NCBI RefSeq assembly: GCF_020880815.1
Contig: NZ_JAJITD010000001.1
Coordinates: 124,001 to 188,000, forward strand
Source of the DNA: Paraburkholderia sejongensis
GTDB lineage: Bacteria > Pseudomonadota > Gammaproteobacteria > Burkholderiales > Burkholderiaceae
Length of the DNA stretch: 64,000 bases
Reading direction: 5' to 3'
In this document: one piece after another, positions 56,715-64,000 of the stretch
Position numbering within the stretch: position 1 is the first letter of the stretch
Layout: every line of letters starts with the position of its first letter
Translations under genes and position numbers: made by a program
The notes under the pieces: model-generated
Told to the model about the DNA's origin: nothing
The model's database searches: none
The model's input: the letters and a program-made list of their open reading frames with translations, nothing else

Positions 56715-57926
56715 TCAGTCCACCCGCGCAACCACGAAGTGCATGACATCCGTGCGCCGCTCGGCAAACCCGGCCTCGCAATAGGCGAGATAAAGGCGCC
56801 ACGTGCGAATGAAGGTTTCGTCGAGATTCAGGCCGCGCACCGTGTCCAGGTTCGCCTCGAACCGCTGCCGCCAGAGTTGCAGCGTGCGCGCATAGTCGAG
56901 ACCGAATGACAACGCGGGCGACGCGTGCAGCCCCGCCGCGCTCGCGCCACGCACGAAGCGCTCGGCACTGGGGAGCATGCCGCCCGGGAAAATGTACTCG
57001 CGGATGAAATCGCTCGACGCGCAATAGGCGGCGAAGTGCGCTTCGTCTATCGTGATCGTCTGCACCAGCGCGCGGCCATCCGGCGCGAGGCGATCTCGCA
57101 GTTTGCGGAACCACACGGGCCAGTAAGTCACCCCAACGGCTTCGAACATCTCGATCGACACGACCGCATCGTACTGACCGTCCAGATCCCGGTAGTCGCG
57201 TAGTTCGACACGGGCAAGCCCATCGAGACCCTCGCGCCGGATCCGTTCGATAGCGAAGTCGCGCTGGTTCTGCGAAATCGTCACGCCATGGACCTGGATG
57301 CCCAGGCGCGCCGCGTGGATCGTAAAGCCACCCCAGCCGCAGCCTATCTCCAGCACGCGCATGCCGGGCCGCAGACCGAGCGTCTCGACGATACGGCGGT
57401 ACTTCGCCTCCTGCGCCGCGTCGAGCGAGCGTATCGGGTCGCCGTCGAAGCAGGCGCTCGAATAGGTCCAACTCTGATCGAGCCATAGCGCGTAGAACGC
57501 ATTGCCGATGTCGTAGTGCGCGTGAATGTTGCGCCGGCTGCCCGTGCGTGTGTTTATCCGCAAGCGGTGTCGGAGGTTGTACCAGAGCTGCGCGAGCCGG
57601 CCGCCATGCACCGCGCGCTTCACTGCCGCCTCGTTACACAGCGCGAACCGCAGCAGCGCGACGAAATCGGGCGAATCGAGCCACTGGGCGCGGTACGCTT
57701 GCGCCACGCCGATATCGCCCGCGCGCAGGATCGCGCGGCACGCACGCCAGTCGAGCACGTGCAGCACGGCGCCCGGCTGCTGATGCGGATCGCCGAACAG
57801 GTAGTGCGCGCCCTGCGGCGTGACCAGCGTCAGATGGCCGACCCGGACCTGACGCAACACGCCGAACAGGAGCCGCGCGCACAGCGGCATCGCCGCGTTG
57901 GTCGAAAGCGAACGCAGCACGTTCAT
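56715..57926 (-). CDS. Cfa-like SAM-dependent fatty-acyl methyltransferase
   Basis: 403 residues from ATG 57926 (overlapping the previous stop, ATGA). Adds a methylene or methyl group from SAM to unsaturated acyl chains of phospholipids. SAM site LEIGCGWGGFTIHAAR, the Cfa blocks AHYDIGNAFYALWLDQSWTY, GVTISQNQRDFAIERIRR, SIEMFEAVGVTYWP and FIREYIFPGGMLPS are intact. At the cyclopropane-synthase active site the usual YSCAYF is YSSACF, so the position of E. coli Cys139 holds Ser. It may therefore have a different reaction, for example methylation instead of cyclopropanation. Last gene of the ECF-linked lipid cluster. Confidence 0.88.
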   Translation of the reverse strand: MNVLRSLSTNAAMPLCARLLFGVLRQVRVGHLTLVTPQGAHYLFGDPHQQPGAVLHVLDWRACRAILRAGDIGVAQAYRAQWLDSPDFVALLRFALCNEAAVKRAVHGGRLAQLWYNLRHRLRINTRTGSRRNIHAHYDIGNAFYALWLDQSWTYSSACFDGDPIRSLDAAQEAKYRRIVETLGLRPGMRVLEIGCGWGGFTIHAARLGIQVHGVTISQNQRDFAIERIRREGLDGLARVELRDYRDLDGQYDAVVSIEMFEAVGVTYWPVWFRKLRDRLAPDGRALVQTITIDEAHFAAYCASSDFIREYIFPGGMLPSAERFVRGASAAGLHASPALSFGLDYARTLQLWRQRFEANLDTVRGLNLDETFIRTWRLYLAYCEAGFAERRTDVMHFVVARVD

Positions 57927-58780
57927 GATGAGCCGTCCTTGTCTCGTCGTGGAATACTGGCCGGCGCGCACGGCCCGCTGCGATCCGCATGGCCCGAGCC
58001 CGGCGGACGGGCGCCGTAAAACGGCACGCGCTTGAGCCACAGGCGCAGCGCCTGCCAGTGGATGTGCATCATCACTGCAAGCGCGGCGAACGGCCGGCGG
58101 GCGACGGCACGCAACGCGCTTCGCGCACTGAGCGGCTCGCCGCGCAGCGCGAGGGCGGTGCGCAGCAGCAGTCCGTTTCGATCGTGATAATCGATCGCGA
58201 CGACGACCGAACCGTCGCGCAGGCGGACGCGAAACGCGTAGTGACCCGTGACGTCGCAAAACGGCGAGACGTGGAACGTTTTGCGACAGATCAGCTCGGT
58301 GTCGTCGCCGATCGGCGCGTGATCCGGCGCACTCAGCAGATAGCCGTGACGCGCGCCGAACGTGTTGCGCACATCGGCGTAGAGCGCGCGCAACGCGCCT
58401 TCGCGGTCGTAGCAGAACCAGAAGCTCACCGGGCTGAACGCGTAGCCTAAAACGCGCGGAATGGTCTGCAGCCAGATGTCCCCGTCGGCGGGGACCCCGG
58501 CTTCGGCGAGGCGCCGGCGCATCCAGCTCTCCAGCGGCTGGCCGTCGTGCGGCCCGTAGTCGCGCGTGACGAGGCCGAGCGGCGCCCAGCGGTCGATACC
58601 GAACCACCAGCGCTGCAACTGCGTCACGCAGGCAAGGTTGCAGCTCAGATACAGCACCGGATAGACGAATCGATGCCGCGCCGGACGCAGCCGTTCGTGC
58701 ATCACGTTGCCGGTCAGAATACGCGCGGCGATACCGTCCCTGCCGTCGTTGCCATCGTTGCAGCTCGCTTCGATGCTCAT
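57923..58780 (-). CDS. DUF1365 protein
   Basis: 285 residues from ATG 58780 (overlaps the FAD oxidoreductase stop by 4 bp). Hallmarks of DUF1365: HERLRPARHRFVYPVLYLSC, GYAFSPVSFWFCYDREG, VRNTFGARHGYLL, CRKTFHVSPFCDVTGHYAFR. Proteins of this family are nearly always found with Cfa-like enzymes and a FAD oxidoreductase. Its role is unknown; acyl-chain handling is inferred from context. No signal peptide. Confidence 0.92.
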   Translation of the reverse strand: MSIEASCNDGNDGRDGIAARILTGNVMHERLRPARHRFVYPVLYLSCNLACVTQLQRWWFGIDRWAPLGLVTRDYGPHDGQPLESWMRRRLAEAGVPADGDIWLQTIPRVLGYAFSPVSFWFCYDREGALRALYADVRNTFGARHGYLLSAPDHAPIGDDTELICRKTFHVSPFCDVTGHYAFRVRLRDGSVVVAIDYHDRNGLLLRTALALRGEPLSARSALRAVARRPFAALAVMMHIHWQALRLWLKRVPFYGARPPGSGHADRSGPCAPASIPRRDKDGSS

Positions 58781-60084
58781 CGCACCGCCCACGCCGGAAG
58801 CTCGCCGAACGCTTGCGCGACGTGCAGCGCGGATTTCAACCCGTCCTCGTGGAAGCCATAGCCGGTCCACGCGCCCGCGAACCACGTGCGCCGGTGGCCT
58901 TGCAGTTCGGGCAGACGCTGCTGAGCATCGACGCATGCAAGGTCCAGCAGCGGATGTTCATACACGTATCGACCGATCACGTGTTCCCGCGCGGGCGCCT
59001 CCACTGCGTTGAGCGTGAGGATCACCGGTGTGCGGAACGGCAGCGGCTGCAATTGGTTGAGCAGATAGCTCACGCACACAGGTTGGCGGTGGCCCGACGC
59101 CTGCGACACGCGTGCGCCGAGGTAATTCCACGCGGACCACACGCGCCGGCGGCGCGGCAGCAGACGCGTGTCGGTGTGCAACGTCGCGTAGTTGCGCTGG
59201 TAGCGCACTGCGCCAAGAATGCCGCGCTCCTTTTCGTCGGCGTCGACGAGCAGGCGCAGGCTCGTCGGCGCGTGGCTGGCGAGCACGATCGCGTCGAAGC
59301 GCTCGGCTCCCGCCTCGTCGGTCACGGCGGTGACGCCTTGCGGGTCGCGCCATACCGCACGCACTGGTGTGTTCGTCCGGACGTCGTCGAGCGTCGCGGC
59401 GATCCTGCGCACGTACTCGCGGCCGCCGCCCACCACGCTTTTCCACGGCGGCCGTCCATTCACCTGCAGCAATGCATGGTTCAGGCAGAAACGCAGAAAC
59501 GTGGCGGCCGGAAAACGCAGGATCTCGTGAGCAGCGCTCGACCAGATCGCCGCCGCCATCGGCAGCAGGTAGTGACGCTGGAACGGCGCGCCATAGCCGC
59601 CTTCGACCAGCAGCTCGCCGACGGAGCAACGGTTGCGGCTCGCGTTTTCCAGATGCCGCTGCGCCGACGCGTTAAAGCGCAGGATGTCGCGCAGCATGTG
59701 CAGGAAGGATGGCGAGAACAGGTTGCGACGCTGCGCGAAAACCGTGTTCAGGTTCGTGCCGGCCCATTCGAGCCGGCCGTCATCGAGCGAGACCGAGAAC
59801 GACATGTCGGTGCGATGCGCGCGCACGCCGAGTTCGCCGAACAGCGCGACGAGGTTTGGATAGCTACGATCGTTGAAGACGAGAAAGCCGGTGTCGACGG
59901 GATGCCGCAAGCCGTCCAGTTCGACGTCAACGGTGTTCGTGTGGCCGCCAAGGTAGCCGGCGGCCTCGAACAGCGTGACCCGGTGACGGCGCGATAGCAG
60001 CCACGCGCTGGCCAGGCCGGCAATGCCGCCGCCGACCACCGCAATGCGTTGGCCGGGCGGCGGGCAGATGAGTTCGCGCTGCAT
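58777..60084 (-). CDS. FAD-dependent amine-oxidase-like oxidoreductase
   Basis: 435 residues from ATG 60084 with AGGAGAG upstream; an in-frame extension further upstream is not needed. The N-terminal dinucleotide loop RIAVVGGGIAGLASAWLLSR and GYLGGHTNTVDVELDG bind FAD; WFAGAWTGYGFHEDGLKSAL near the C-terminus closes the FAD site. The partner blocks DRSYPNLVALFGELGV and PMAAAIWSSA match the DUF1365/Cfa-associated oxidoreductases. In Rhodobacter singlet-oxygen regulons, similar flavoproteins desaturate methylated fatty acids; by analogy it may act on acyl chains here. ATGA overlap with DUF1365. Confidence 0.88.
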   Translation of the reverse strand: MQRELICPPPGQRIAVVGGGIAGLASAWLLSRRHRVTLFEAAGYLGGHTNTVDVELDGLRHPVDTGFLVFNDRSYPNLVALFGELGVRAHRTDMSFSVSLDDGRLEWAGTNLNTVFAQRRNLFSPSFLHMLRDILRFNASAQRHLENASRNRCSVGELLVEGGYGAPFQRHYLLPMAAAIWSSAAHEILRFPAATFLRFCLNHALLQVNGRPPWKSVVGGGREYVRRIAATLDDVRTNTPVRAVWRDPQGVTAVTDEAGAERFDAIVLASHAPTSLRLLVDADEKERGILGAVRYQRNYATLHTDTRLLPRRRRVWSAWNYLGARVSQASGHRQPVCVSYLLNQLQPLPFRTPVILTLNAVEAPAREHVIGRYVYEHPLLDLACVDAQQRLPELQGHRRTWFAGAWTGYGFHEDGLKSALHVAQAFGELPAWAVR

Positions 60085-60163
60085 GTCGATCACTCTCCTG
60101 TTCGCGTTGTTCAGGACCGTGACTGCAGATACGGACGAGCCGCGCGTGCGGATGCATGCGGAC

Positions 60164-60799
60164 TCAACGATTCGCATCGGCCGGCTCGAAGCCCGGCTGG
60201 CCAAGCTGCGCGGGCACCTGCGGCACGCGGACGAACTGCGAGGTGTCGTAGCCGATCGCGTCGAGCCGGGCGAGCAACGCACGGTAGGCGTCGTCGCTGA
60301 TCACCGGCTCGCGCGCGAAGATCCAGCCGAGTGTCTTGTCCGGATTGCCGAGGATCGTGTAGCGGTAGCCGGGGTCGACATACAGCGTGAGTTGGGTGAA
60401 ATACACGGGCCAGAACAGGCGGACGCGCCATGTGCCGCCGCCGCTGCCGGGCTCGACGGTATCGACGAACTGGTAGCGGCGCTCGTGCTGATCGAAACCG
60501 CCCTTGCGTCCGACGAACACGTCGTCGATGCGGCCATCCGCGCGCAGTGTCCATTCGGCGCGGGTCGCCACGAAGCCGTGTTCCGCAAAGTAGGGCACAT
60601 GCGCGATCACGTACCAGCGGCCCATATAGCGCGGCAGATCCACCGCCACGGCTTGCAGCGGCAGCGACGCTCGCGGGTTGGGATTGGGCGGATGCCCGCC
60701 TGAGCAGGCTGTGGTGCCGAGCAGCGGGGCCACGGCGAGCGCGGTCATGACGAGCGCTGTGATGAAGCCGCGGGCGGCATGAACGATGCCGCGGGTCAT
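60164..60799 (-). CDS. Lipocalin-like lipoprotein
   Basis: 211 residues from ATG 60799 (overlaps the upstream methyltransferase stop). Signal followed by a lipobox-like TTAC, so probably an outer-membrane or periplasmic lipoprotein (Blc type). Lipocalin signatures are clear: LPRYMGRWYVIAHVPYF (GxW motif), and LGWIFAREPVISDDAYRALL with the Arg motif. It binds lysophospholipids or fatty acids and so may handle oxidised lipids. 79 bp separate it from the FAD oxidoreductase on the same strand. Confidence 0.9.
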   Translation of the reverse strand: MTRGIVHAARGFITALVMTALAVAPLLGTTACSGGHPPNPNPRASLPLQAVAVDLPRYMGRWYVIAHVPYFAEHGFVATRAEWTLRADGRIDDVFVGRKGGFDQHERRYQFVDTVEPGSGGGTWRVRLFWPVYFTQLTLYVDPGYRYTILGNPDKTLGWIFAREPVISDDAYRALLARLDAIGYDTSQFVRVPQVPAQLGQPGFEPADANR

Positions 60800-61932
60800 C
60801 GCGCGGCCCTCGTGCCGTGCGCGTCGCATCGGTCACGCCTGTTGCCCGGCTCGCGCTTTTCGAACAGGTAGTGGGCCACCCCCCATTCGCTGCCGCGCGC
60901 ATAGCCGAACAGTTCGGCGACGGCCATGTAGAACATGCGCCAGCGTTGAAACCACAGTTGCGTGTCCTTGCCGTACACGTCGGCGAGGATCGGCAGGATC
61001 TGCGCGCGCGCCGCATCGAGCGCGGCGAGCCACTGTTCGGCTGTGCGCGCATAGTGCGTACCATCGAGCCACCATTGCCGGTTCACGCGAAGGTCGTCCT
61101 GGAAACGCAGCAGCAGTGCCGCCGACGGCATCGTGCCACCGGTGAAAAAGTGCCGCGACATCCAGTCGGTTGCGTCGCTCGACGCGAACTGATACGCGAG
61201 CGAGCGATGCGCGAACATATGCACGAACAGCCTGCCGTCGTCGCGCAGCCAGCGCGAAAGCTTGCCGAGCAGCAAGCCGTAGTTCTTCATGTGCTCGAAC
61301 ATCTCGATCGAGACAATGCGGTCGAAGCCGGCGTCATGCTGCGGAAAGTCGAAGTCGGCGATGTTGCCGGTCAGCACCCGCAGGTTCTTCAAGCCGCGGC
61401 GCGCCGCGCATTCTTCGATGAAGCGCCGCTGCCCTTGCGCGTTCGATAGCGCGACGATTTGCGCCCGGGGAAAGCGTTGCGCAAGCCACAACGCGAGCGA
61501 TCCCCAGCCGCAGCCGAGGTCGAGGATCCGCTGAGCGTCGCTGAGACCGGCGCGCTCGACATAGCGTTCGAGCATCGCCACTTCCGCTTCGGCCAGCGTT
61601 TCGCTACCGCGCGGGTAGTAGCCGCACGAGTATTTCAGGTGAGGCCCGAGGTGGGCCTCGAAGAACCGGGCCGGCACCTCGTAGTGCTGCGTGTTCGCCG
61701 CACCCGTTTCGACCGCAATCGGACTGGCGCGCAGGTCGGCCAGCAGCCGCTCCAGTGCTTCGGCGAGGGCTTCGCCGTCGTCCGCGTGTTCGTCGCGCAG
61801 ACGTGCTCGTATCAGGCGCCGCATGCCCGCGCGGATCAACGCGTCGGGCAGCCAGCCGCGTTCGCAGCAGCGGATGATCCAGTGATCGTCGATCGGCGCG
61901 GCGGCGCTCGGGTCGGTCAGCGTCGTGCTCAT
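60796..61932 (-). CDS. Cyclopropane-fatty-acyl-phospholipid synthase family
   Basis: 378 residues from ATG 61932. SAM motif ILDLGCGWGSLALWLAQRFP; the active-site block is canonical YSCGYYP (Cys retained, unlike the paralogue at 56715); other blocks are QHYEVPARFFEAHLGPHLKY, IVSIEMFEHMKNYGLLLGK and FFTGGTMPSAALLLRF. The C-terminus is basic and Cys/Arg-rich. Two Cfa-type paralogues in one cluster suggest two different modifications. The 4-bp overlap couples it to the lipocalin gene. Confidence 0.85.
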   Translation of the reverse strand: MSTTLTDPSAAAPIDDHWIIRCCERGWLPDALIRAGMRRLIRARLRDEHADDGEALAEALERLLADLRASPIAVETGAANTQHYEVPARFFEAHLGPHLKYSCGYYPRGSETLAEAEVAMLERYVERAGLSDAQRILDLGCGWGSLALWLAQRFPRAQIVALSNAQGQRRFIEECAARRGLKNLRVLTGNIADFDFPQHDAGFDRIVSIEMFEHMKNYGLLLGKLSRWLRDDGRLFVHMFAHRSLAYQFASSDATDWMSRHFFTGGTMPSAALLLRFQDDLRVNRQWWLDGTHYARTAEQWLAALDAARAQILPILADVYGKDTQLWFQRWRMFYMAVAELFGYARGSEWGVAHYLFEKREPGNRRDRCDAHGTRAAR

Positions 61933-61974
61933 CGTGGGGCTCCTTTGAGGCCGGACTCAGCGCGGGTCTTCGTG

Positions 61975-62754
61975 TCACTTGCGACGCGGCGGCCACGGCA
62001 CCAGCGCGCTGGTCGAGCGCAGGTAGTCGTCGTAGCCGGCGCGCGTGCGCGCGAGGTGCGCTTCGAGCAGCGGAATGCCGGACACCTTCATTAGCAGCCA
62101 CGCCATCAGCAACGGCGGCGCGAGCGTGAGCCAGCCGAACGGCAAGCGGATCGACAGCACGGTGTACGCGAACCAGTGGACGCATTCGAAGAAGTAGTTG
62201 GGGTGACGCGAGTAGCGCCACATCCCTTCGCGGCACACCTGCCCGTGGTTCGACGGCCGCGCGACGAAGCGTGCCAGCTGACGGTCGGCGAGCGCTTCGC
62301 CCGCCACGGCGATCACCCACACGAGGACGGCGCCCGCCGCGCTCGCGGCCGATGCGGATTGCGCGGACCACGCGGGAACAAAGAAGGCGATGGCCAGCAA
62401 CAGCGCGACGACGGCCTGCAACTGGAAAAACCAGAAGAAATTGCGCGGCGCGGCGACGCCCCATTCGTCGCGAAAGCGCTGGTAGCGTGCGTCCTCGGGA
62501 CCTGCGGCATTGCGGCACCATAGATGAAGCGCGAGGCGCATTCCCCACACGCCGCCGCCCATTGCGACGAGCGAGCGGTTCAACCCCGCACCGTTGCCCG
62601 CTACACCGGCGAAGACAGCGATGGCGCCGAGTCCGGCGGCCCACACGGGATCGATCATGCCGGCGTTGGCCGTGCGCAACTGCCAGAGCCACACCGCGCC
62701 GAACATCAGCACGAGCCCGGCGGCGGCTACGGCGATACCAGCGATCACAGACAT
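61975..62754 (-). CDS. DUF1295 / steroid-5-alpha-reductase-like membrane protein
   Basis: 259 residues, multi-pass (VIAGIAVAAAGLVLMFGAVW, WAAGLGAIAVFAGVAGNGAG, AVVALLLAIAFFVPAW, VLSIRLPFGWLTLAPPLLMAW). DUF1295 C-terminal block: CREGMWRYSRHPNYFFECVHW and LLEAHLARTRAGYDDYLRST, the SAM/NADPH-type membrane reductase and methyltransferase fold signature (ICMT/5-alpha-reductase). It is the first gene of the minus-strand lipid operon, preceded by a candidate ECF promoter at 62784-62811. In this cluster it may reduce or methylate a lipid intermediate. Confidence 0.88.
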   Translation of the reverse strand: MSVIAGIAVAAAGLVLMFGAVWLWQLRTANAGMIDPVWAAGLGAIAVFAGVAGNGAGLNRSLVAMGGGVWGMRLALHLWCRNAAGPEDARYQRFRDEWGVAAPRNFFWFFQLQAVVALLLAIAFFVPAWSAQSASAASAAGAVLVWVIAVAGEALADRQLARFVARPSNHGQVCREGMWRYSRHPNYFFECVHWFAYTVLSIRLPFGWLTLAPPLLMAWLLMKVSGIPLLEAHLARTRAGYDDYLRSTSALVPWPPRRK

Positions 62755-62783
62755 GGATGCTCCGATGAACGGTCACATCCCTC

Positions 62784-62811
62784 AATACGGACGACGGGGC
62801 GCCCCGGATGC
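62784..62811 (-). promoter_or_regulatory. Candidate ECF-sigma promoter of the lipid operon
   Basis: On the minus strand GCATCC (62806-62811), a 16-bp spacer and CGTATT (62784-62789), 30 bp before the DUF1295 start. It resembles the SigK-type pattern (CCATCC ... CGAATA). The ECF sigma gene lies just upstream. Confidence 0.45.
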
Positions 62812-62834
62812 ATCGAAGAGCGTTGCCACACCGC

Positions 62835-62865
62835 AAAAAAAATTCTGGCCGCCCAAAAGGCGGCC
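62835..62865 (-). terminator. Intrinsic terminator after the anti-sigma gene
   Basis: GGCCGCC (62847-62853) pairs with GGCGGCC (62859-62865). On the minus strand it is followed by a long T run (complement of A 62835-62842). It separates the sigma/anti-sigma pair from the lipid operon. Confidence 0.75.
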
Positions 62866-62882
62866 TGTGCGCGAGGGAAGGG

Positions 62883-62937
62883 CTGGCGAAGGGTTGGCGA
62901 ACGGCTGGCGAACGGCTGGCGAACGGCTGGCGAATGA
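62883..62937. repeat. 11-bp tandem repeat, five copies
   Basis: CTGGCGAAGGG, TTGGCGAACGG, CTGGCGAACGG, CTGGCGAACGG and CTGGCGAATGA, lying just after the stop of the anti-sigma gene and before its terminator (both on the minus strand). Confidence 0.9.
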
Positions 62938-62943
62938 CGACGC

Positions 62944-63684
62944 TCAGGCCGCGTGAATTTCGCCGCTGGCGAGCACGGGCCCGGTCGGCTGCCCCGTGGG
63001 CGAGCCGCCATGCGGCTCGAGCGACACAGCCAGCACCGCGCCCGACGTGATCTGCGCGAGGATCTGCGGCGACAGCGGCATCGACGCAGGTGCATCCGGC
63101 GGGAACACGCCGAGCGGAATCGGCTTCGCGTTGGGCGCAATCAGCCATAGCTCGGTCGAACGGTCGGCGGCCACTTGGGGGTGGACCGCCGGCACGACCA
63201 CCATGCGGGCCCGGCGCACGTCGACCGTTGCGGTCCAGTGCGCAACGCCGTCACTGCGCGCAATGGTGGCCACCATGTAGTTGTTTTGCGCGACGACGGC
63301 CGTTGGCACCTGAGCCTCCTTGCGCAGGGTGACGAGGTTCAGCGCCAGCAGCACGAGGGCCGCGGCGCTTGCACCGATGCCGAGCCAGCGCCACACGGCG
63401 AGGTTATTCCACCAGCCGCCGCGCGCCTGCGCCGCGGGGCCGGAGGCCGCGGGCAAAAAGCCCAGATCACGCTGGATCCGCGTCCAGACGCGAGCGGGCG
63501 GTTCGAGCGGAGCGAGGTCGTCGGTTAGGGGGGCGAAACGCTCGATCCACTTGTCGAGCGTCGCGCGCAAGATCGCATCGCGATCTGCCCTGCGTTCGAG
63601 CGCGCGGCGCGAGTCGCTGTCGAGCACGCCGAGCGCGTATTCGGCGCACTGCAGATCGTCGTCGGGATTGGCTGGCGTATTCAT
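62944..63684 (-). CDS. Anti-sigma factor, RskA-like
   Basis: 246 residues from ATG 63684, overlapping the sigma gene stop by 4 bp. N-terminal cytoplasmic anti-sigma domain (CAEYALGVLDSDSRRALERR, LDKWIERFAPL), one TM (WLGIGASAAALVLLALNLVTL at ~residues 107-127), then a C-terminal periplasmic domain (AVHPQVAADRSTELWLIAPN and GVFPPDAPASMPL). The HxxxCxxC zinc motif of ZAS anti-sigma factors is not present, fitting the RskA (SigK) group. It should hold the ECF sigma at the membrane until a stress signal. Confidence 0.9.
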   Translation of the reverse strand: MNTPANPDDDLQCAEYALGVLDSDSRRALERRADRDAILRATLDKWIERFAPLTDDLAPLEPPARVWTRIQRDLGFLPAASGPAAQARGGWWNNLAVWRWLGIGASAAALVLLALNLVTLRKEAQVPTAVVAQNNYMVATIARSDGVAHWTATVDVRRARMVVVPAVHPQVAADRSTELWLIAPNAKPIPLGVFPPDAPASMPLSPQILAQITSGAVLAVSLEPHGGSPTGQPTGPVLASGEIHAA

Positions 63685-64000
63685 CGCTCGAGGCACGTCT
63701 TCAACTGCAGCAGGCTGCGGCGGATCCAGCTTTTCATCGTGCCGAGCGGCACGCTAAGGCGCTCCGCCAGTTCGCTGTAGGTCGCGCCGCTAAAGAACGC
63801 TTCGCGCACCGCGCCGCGTTGCTGCGGCTCCAGCTCGCGCAGACAGGCTTCGAGCCGCCGTCGCTCGTCGCTGTGTTGCGCGACGTCGAACGGTGTCGGG
63901 GCCTCGTCCATGAGCGTGACGATCTGCTCATCGTCGAGCGGCGCTTCGCGATGCTGGCGCATCCGGTCGATCGTGCGGTTGCGCGCGAGCGTCAATAGCC
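63681..64000 (-). CDS. ECF RNA polymerase sigma factor, C-terminal part
   Basis: Only the C-terminal ~106 residues are in the window; the gene continues past the right edge. The fragment starts in region 2.4 (LARNRTIDRMRQHR) and ends with region 4: LEPQQRGAVREAFFSGATYS then ELAERLSVPLGTMKSWIRRS, a clear sigma-4 helix-turn-helix. SigK-type partner of the RskA-like anti-sigma downstream. It is expected to direct transcription of the lipid operon and probably itself. Confidence 0.93.
   Translation of the reverse strand, partial: LLTLARNRTIDRMRQHREAPLDDEQIVTLMDEAPTPFDVAQHSDERRRLEACLRELEPQQRGAVREAFFSGATYSELAERLSVPLGTMKSWIRRSLLQLKTCLER

Overview
The window is high-GC, densely packed DNA of a beta-proteobacterium, most likely Burkholderia or Paraburkholderia. 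The evidence is the two-subunit arginine succinyltransferase in an ast operon with an AraC-type ArgR-like regulator, the tiny His-rich 'HHHH-motif' secreted peptide, the paired MdtB/MdtC-type RND pumps and the many conserved short-overlap operons. No rRNA, tRNA, CRISPR array or insertion sequence was seen.

Layout. 0-11.9 kb: 3' end of hutG, the HHHH peptide, an HTH-like gene coupled to a DUF3857/transglutaminase protein, a branched-chain amino-acid-type binding protein, pdxY, glgC-glgA, and an exported alpha/beta hydrolase. 11.95-15.4 kb: an AT-rich accessory insertion carrying one large gene for a TIR / degenerate-NTPase / TPR-like protein, probably a single-gene immune effector. It is followed by what looks like a decayed copy of the 3' end of the flanking hydrolase gene. 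15.4-21.3 kb: a membrane protein, a luciferase-like flavoprotein, a four-domain rhodanese protein, a BamE-like lipoprotein and a patatin. 21.5-33.6 kb: an arginine uptake and catabolism block: hisQ-hisM-hisP, a GlxA/ArgR-type regulator, the ast genes and a periplasmic binding protein. A paired inverted-repeat operator and a regulator remnant lie upstream. 33.7-38.8 kb: a Fur-box-controlled flavin electron-transfer cluster (PepSY membrane protein, DUF2271, DUF4198, ApbE, flavodoxin/FNR reductase).

39-45.6 kb: a signalling block with two degenerate-EAL/HDOD proteins, an HDOD protein and a PAS-GGDEF-EAL protein; the two divergent genes at its right end share FliA-like promoter matches. 45.8-55 kb: a secreted peroxiredoxin, a small membrane protein and an mdtABC-type efflux operon on the minus strand. 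55.4-56.7 kb: an IclR regulator and an AT-rich gap with two tandem hairpins that may encode a small RNA. 56.7-64 kb: a minus-strand lipid-modification and stress cluster. Its order of transcription is ECF sigma, anti-sigma, then (after a terminator and a candidate ECF promoter) DUF1295, Cfa-like methyltransferase, lipocalin, FAD oxidoreductase, DUF1365, and a second Cfa-like methyltransferase. Most neighbours overlap by 4 bp.

The main items for follow-up are the TIR gene with both Walker motifs eroded, the flavinylation motif in DUF2271 beside a Fur box, the ECF-controlled lipid cluster, and the recurrent 11-bp tandem repeats at gene ends. All identifications are from reading motifs in the translated sequence; no database search was run.
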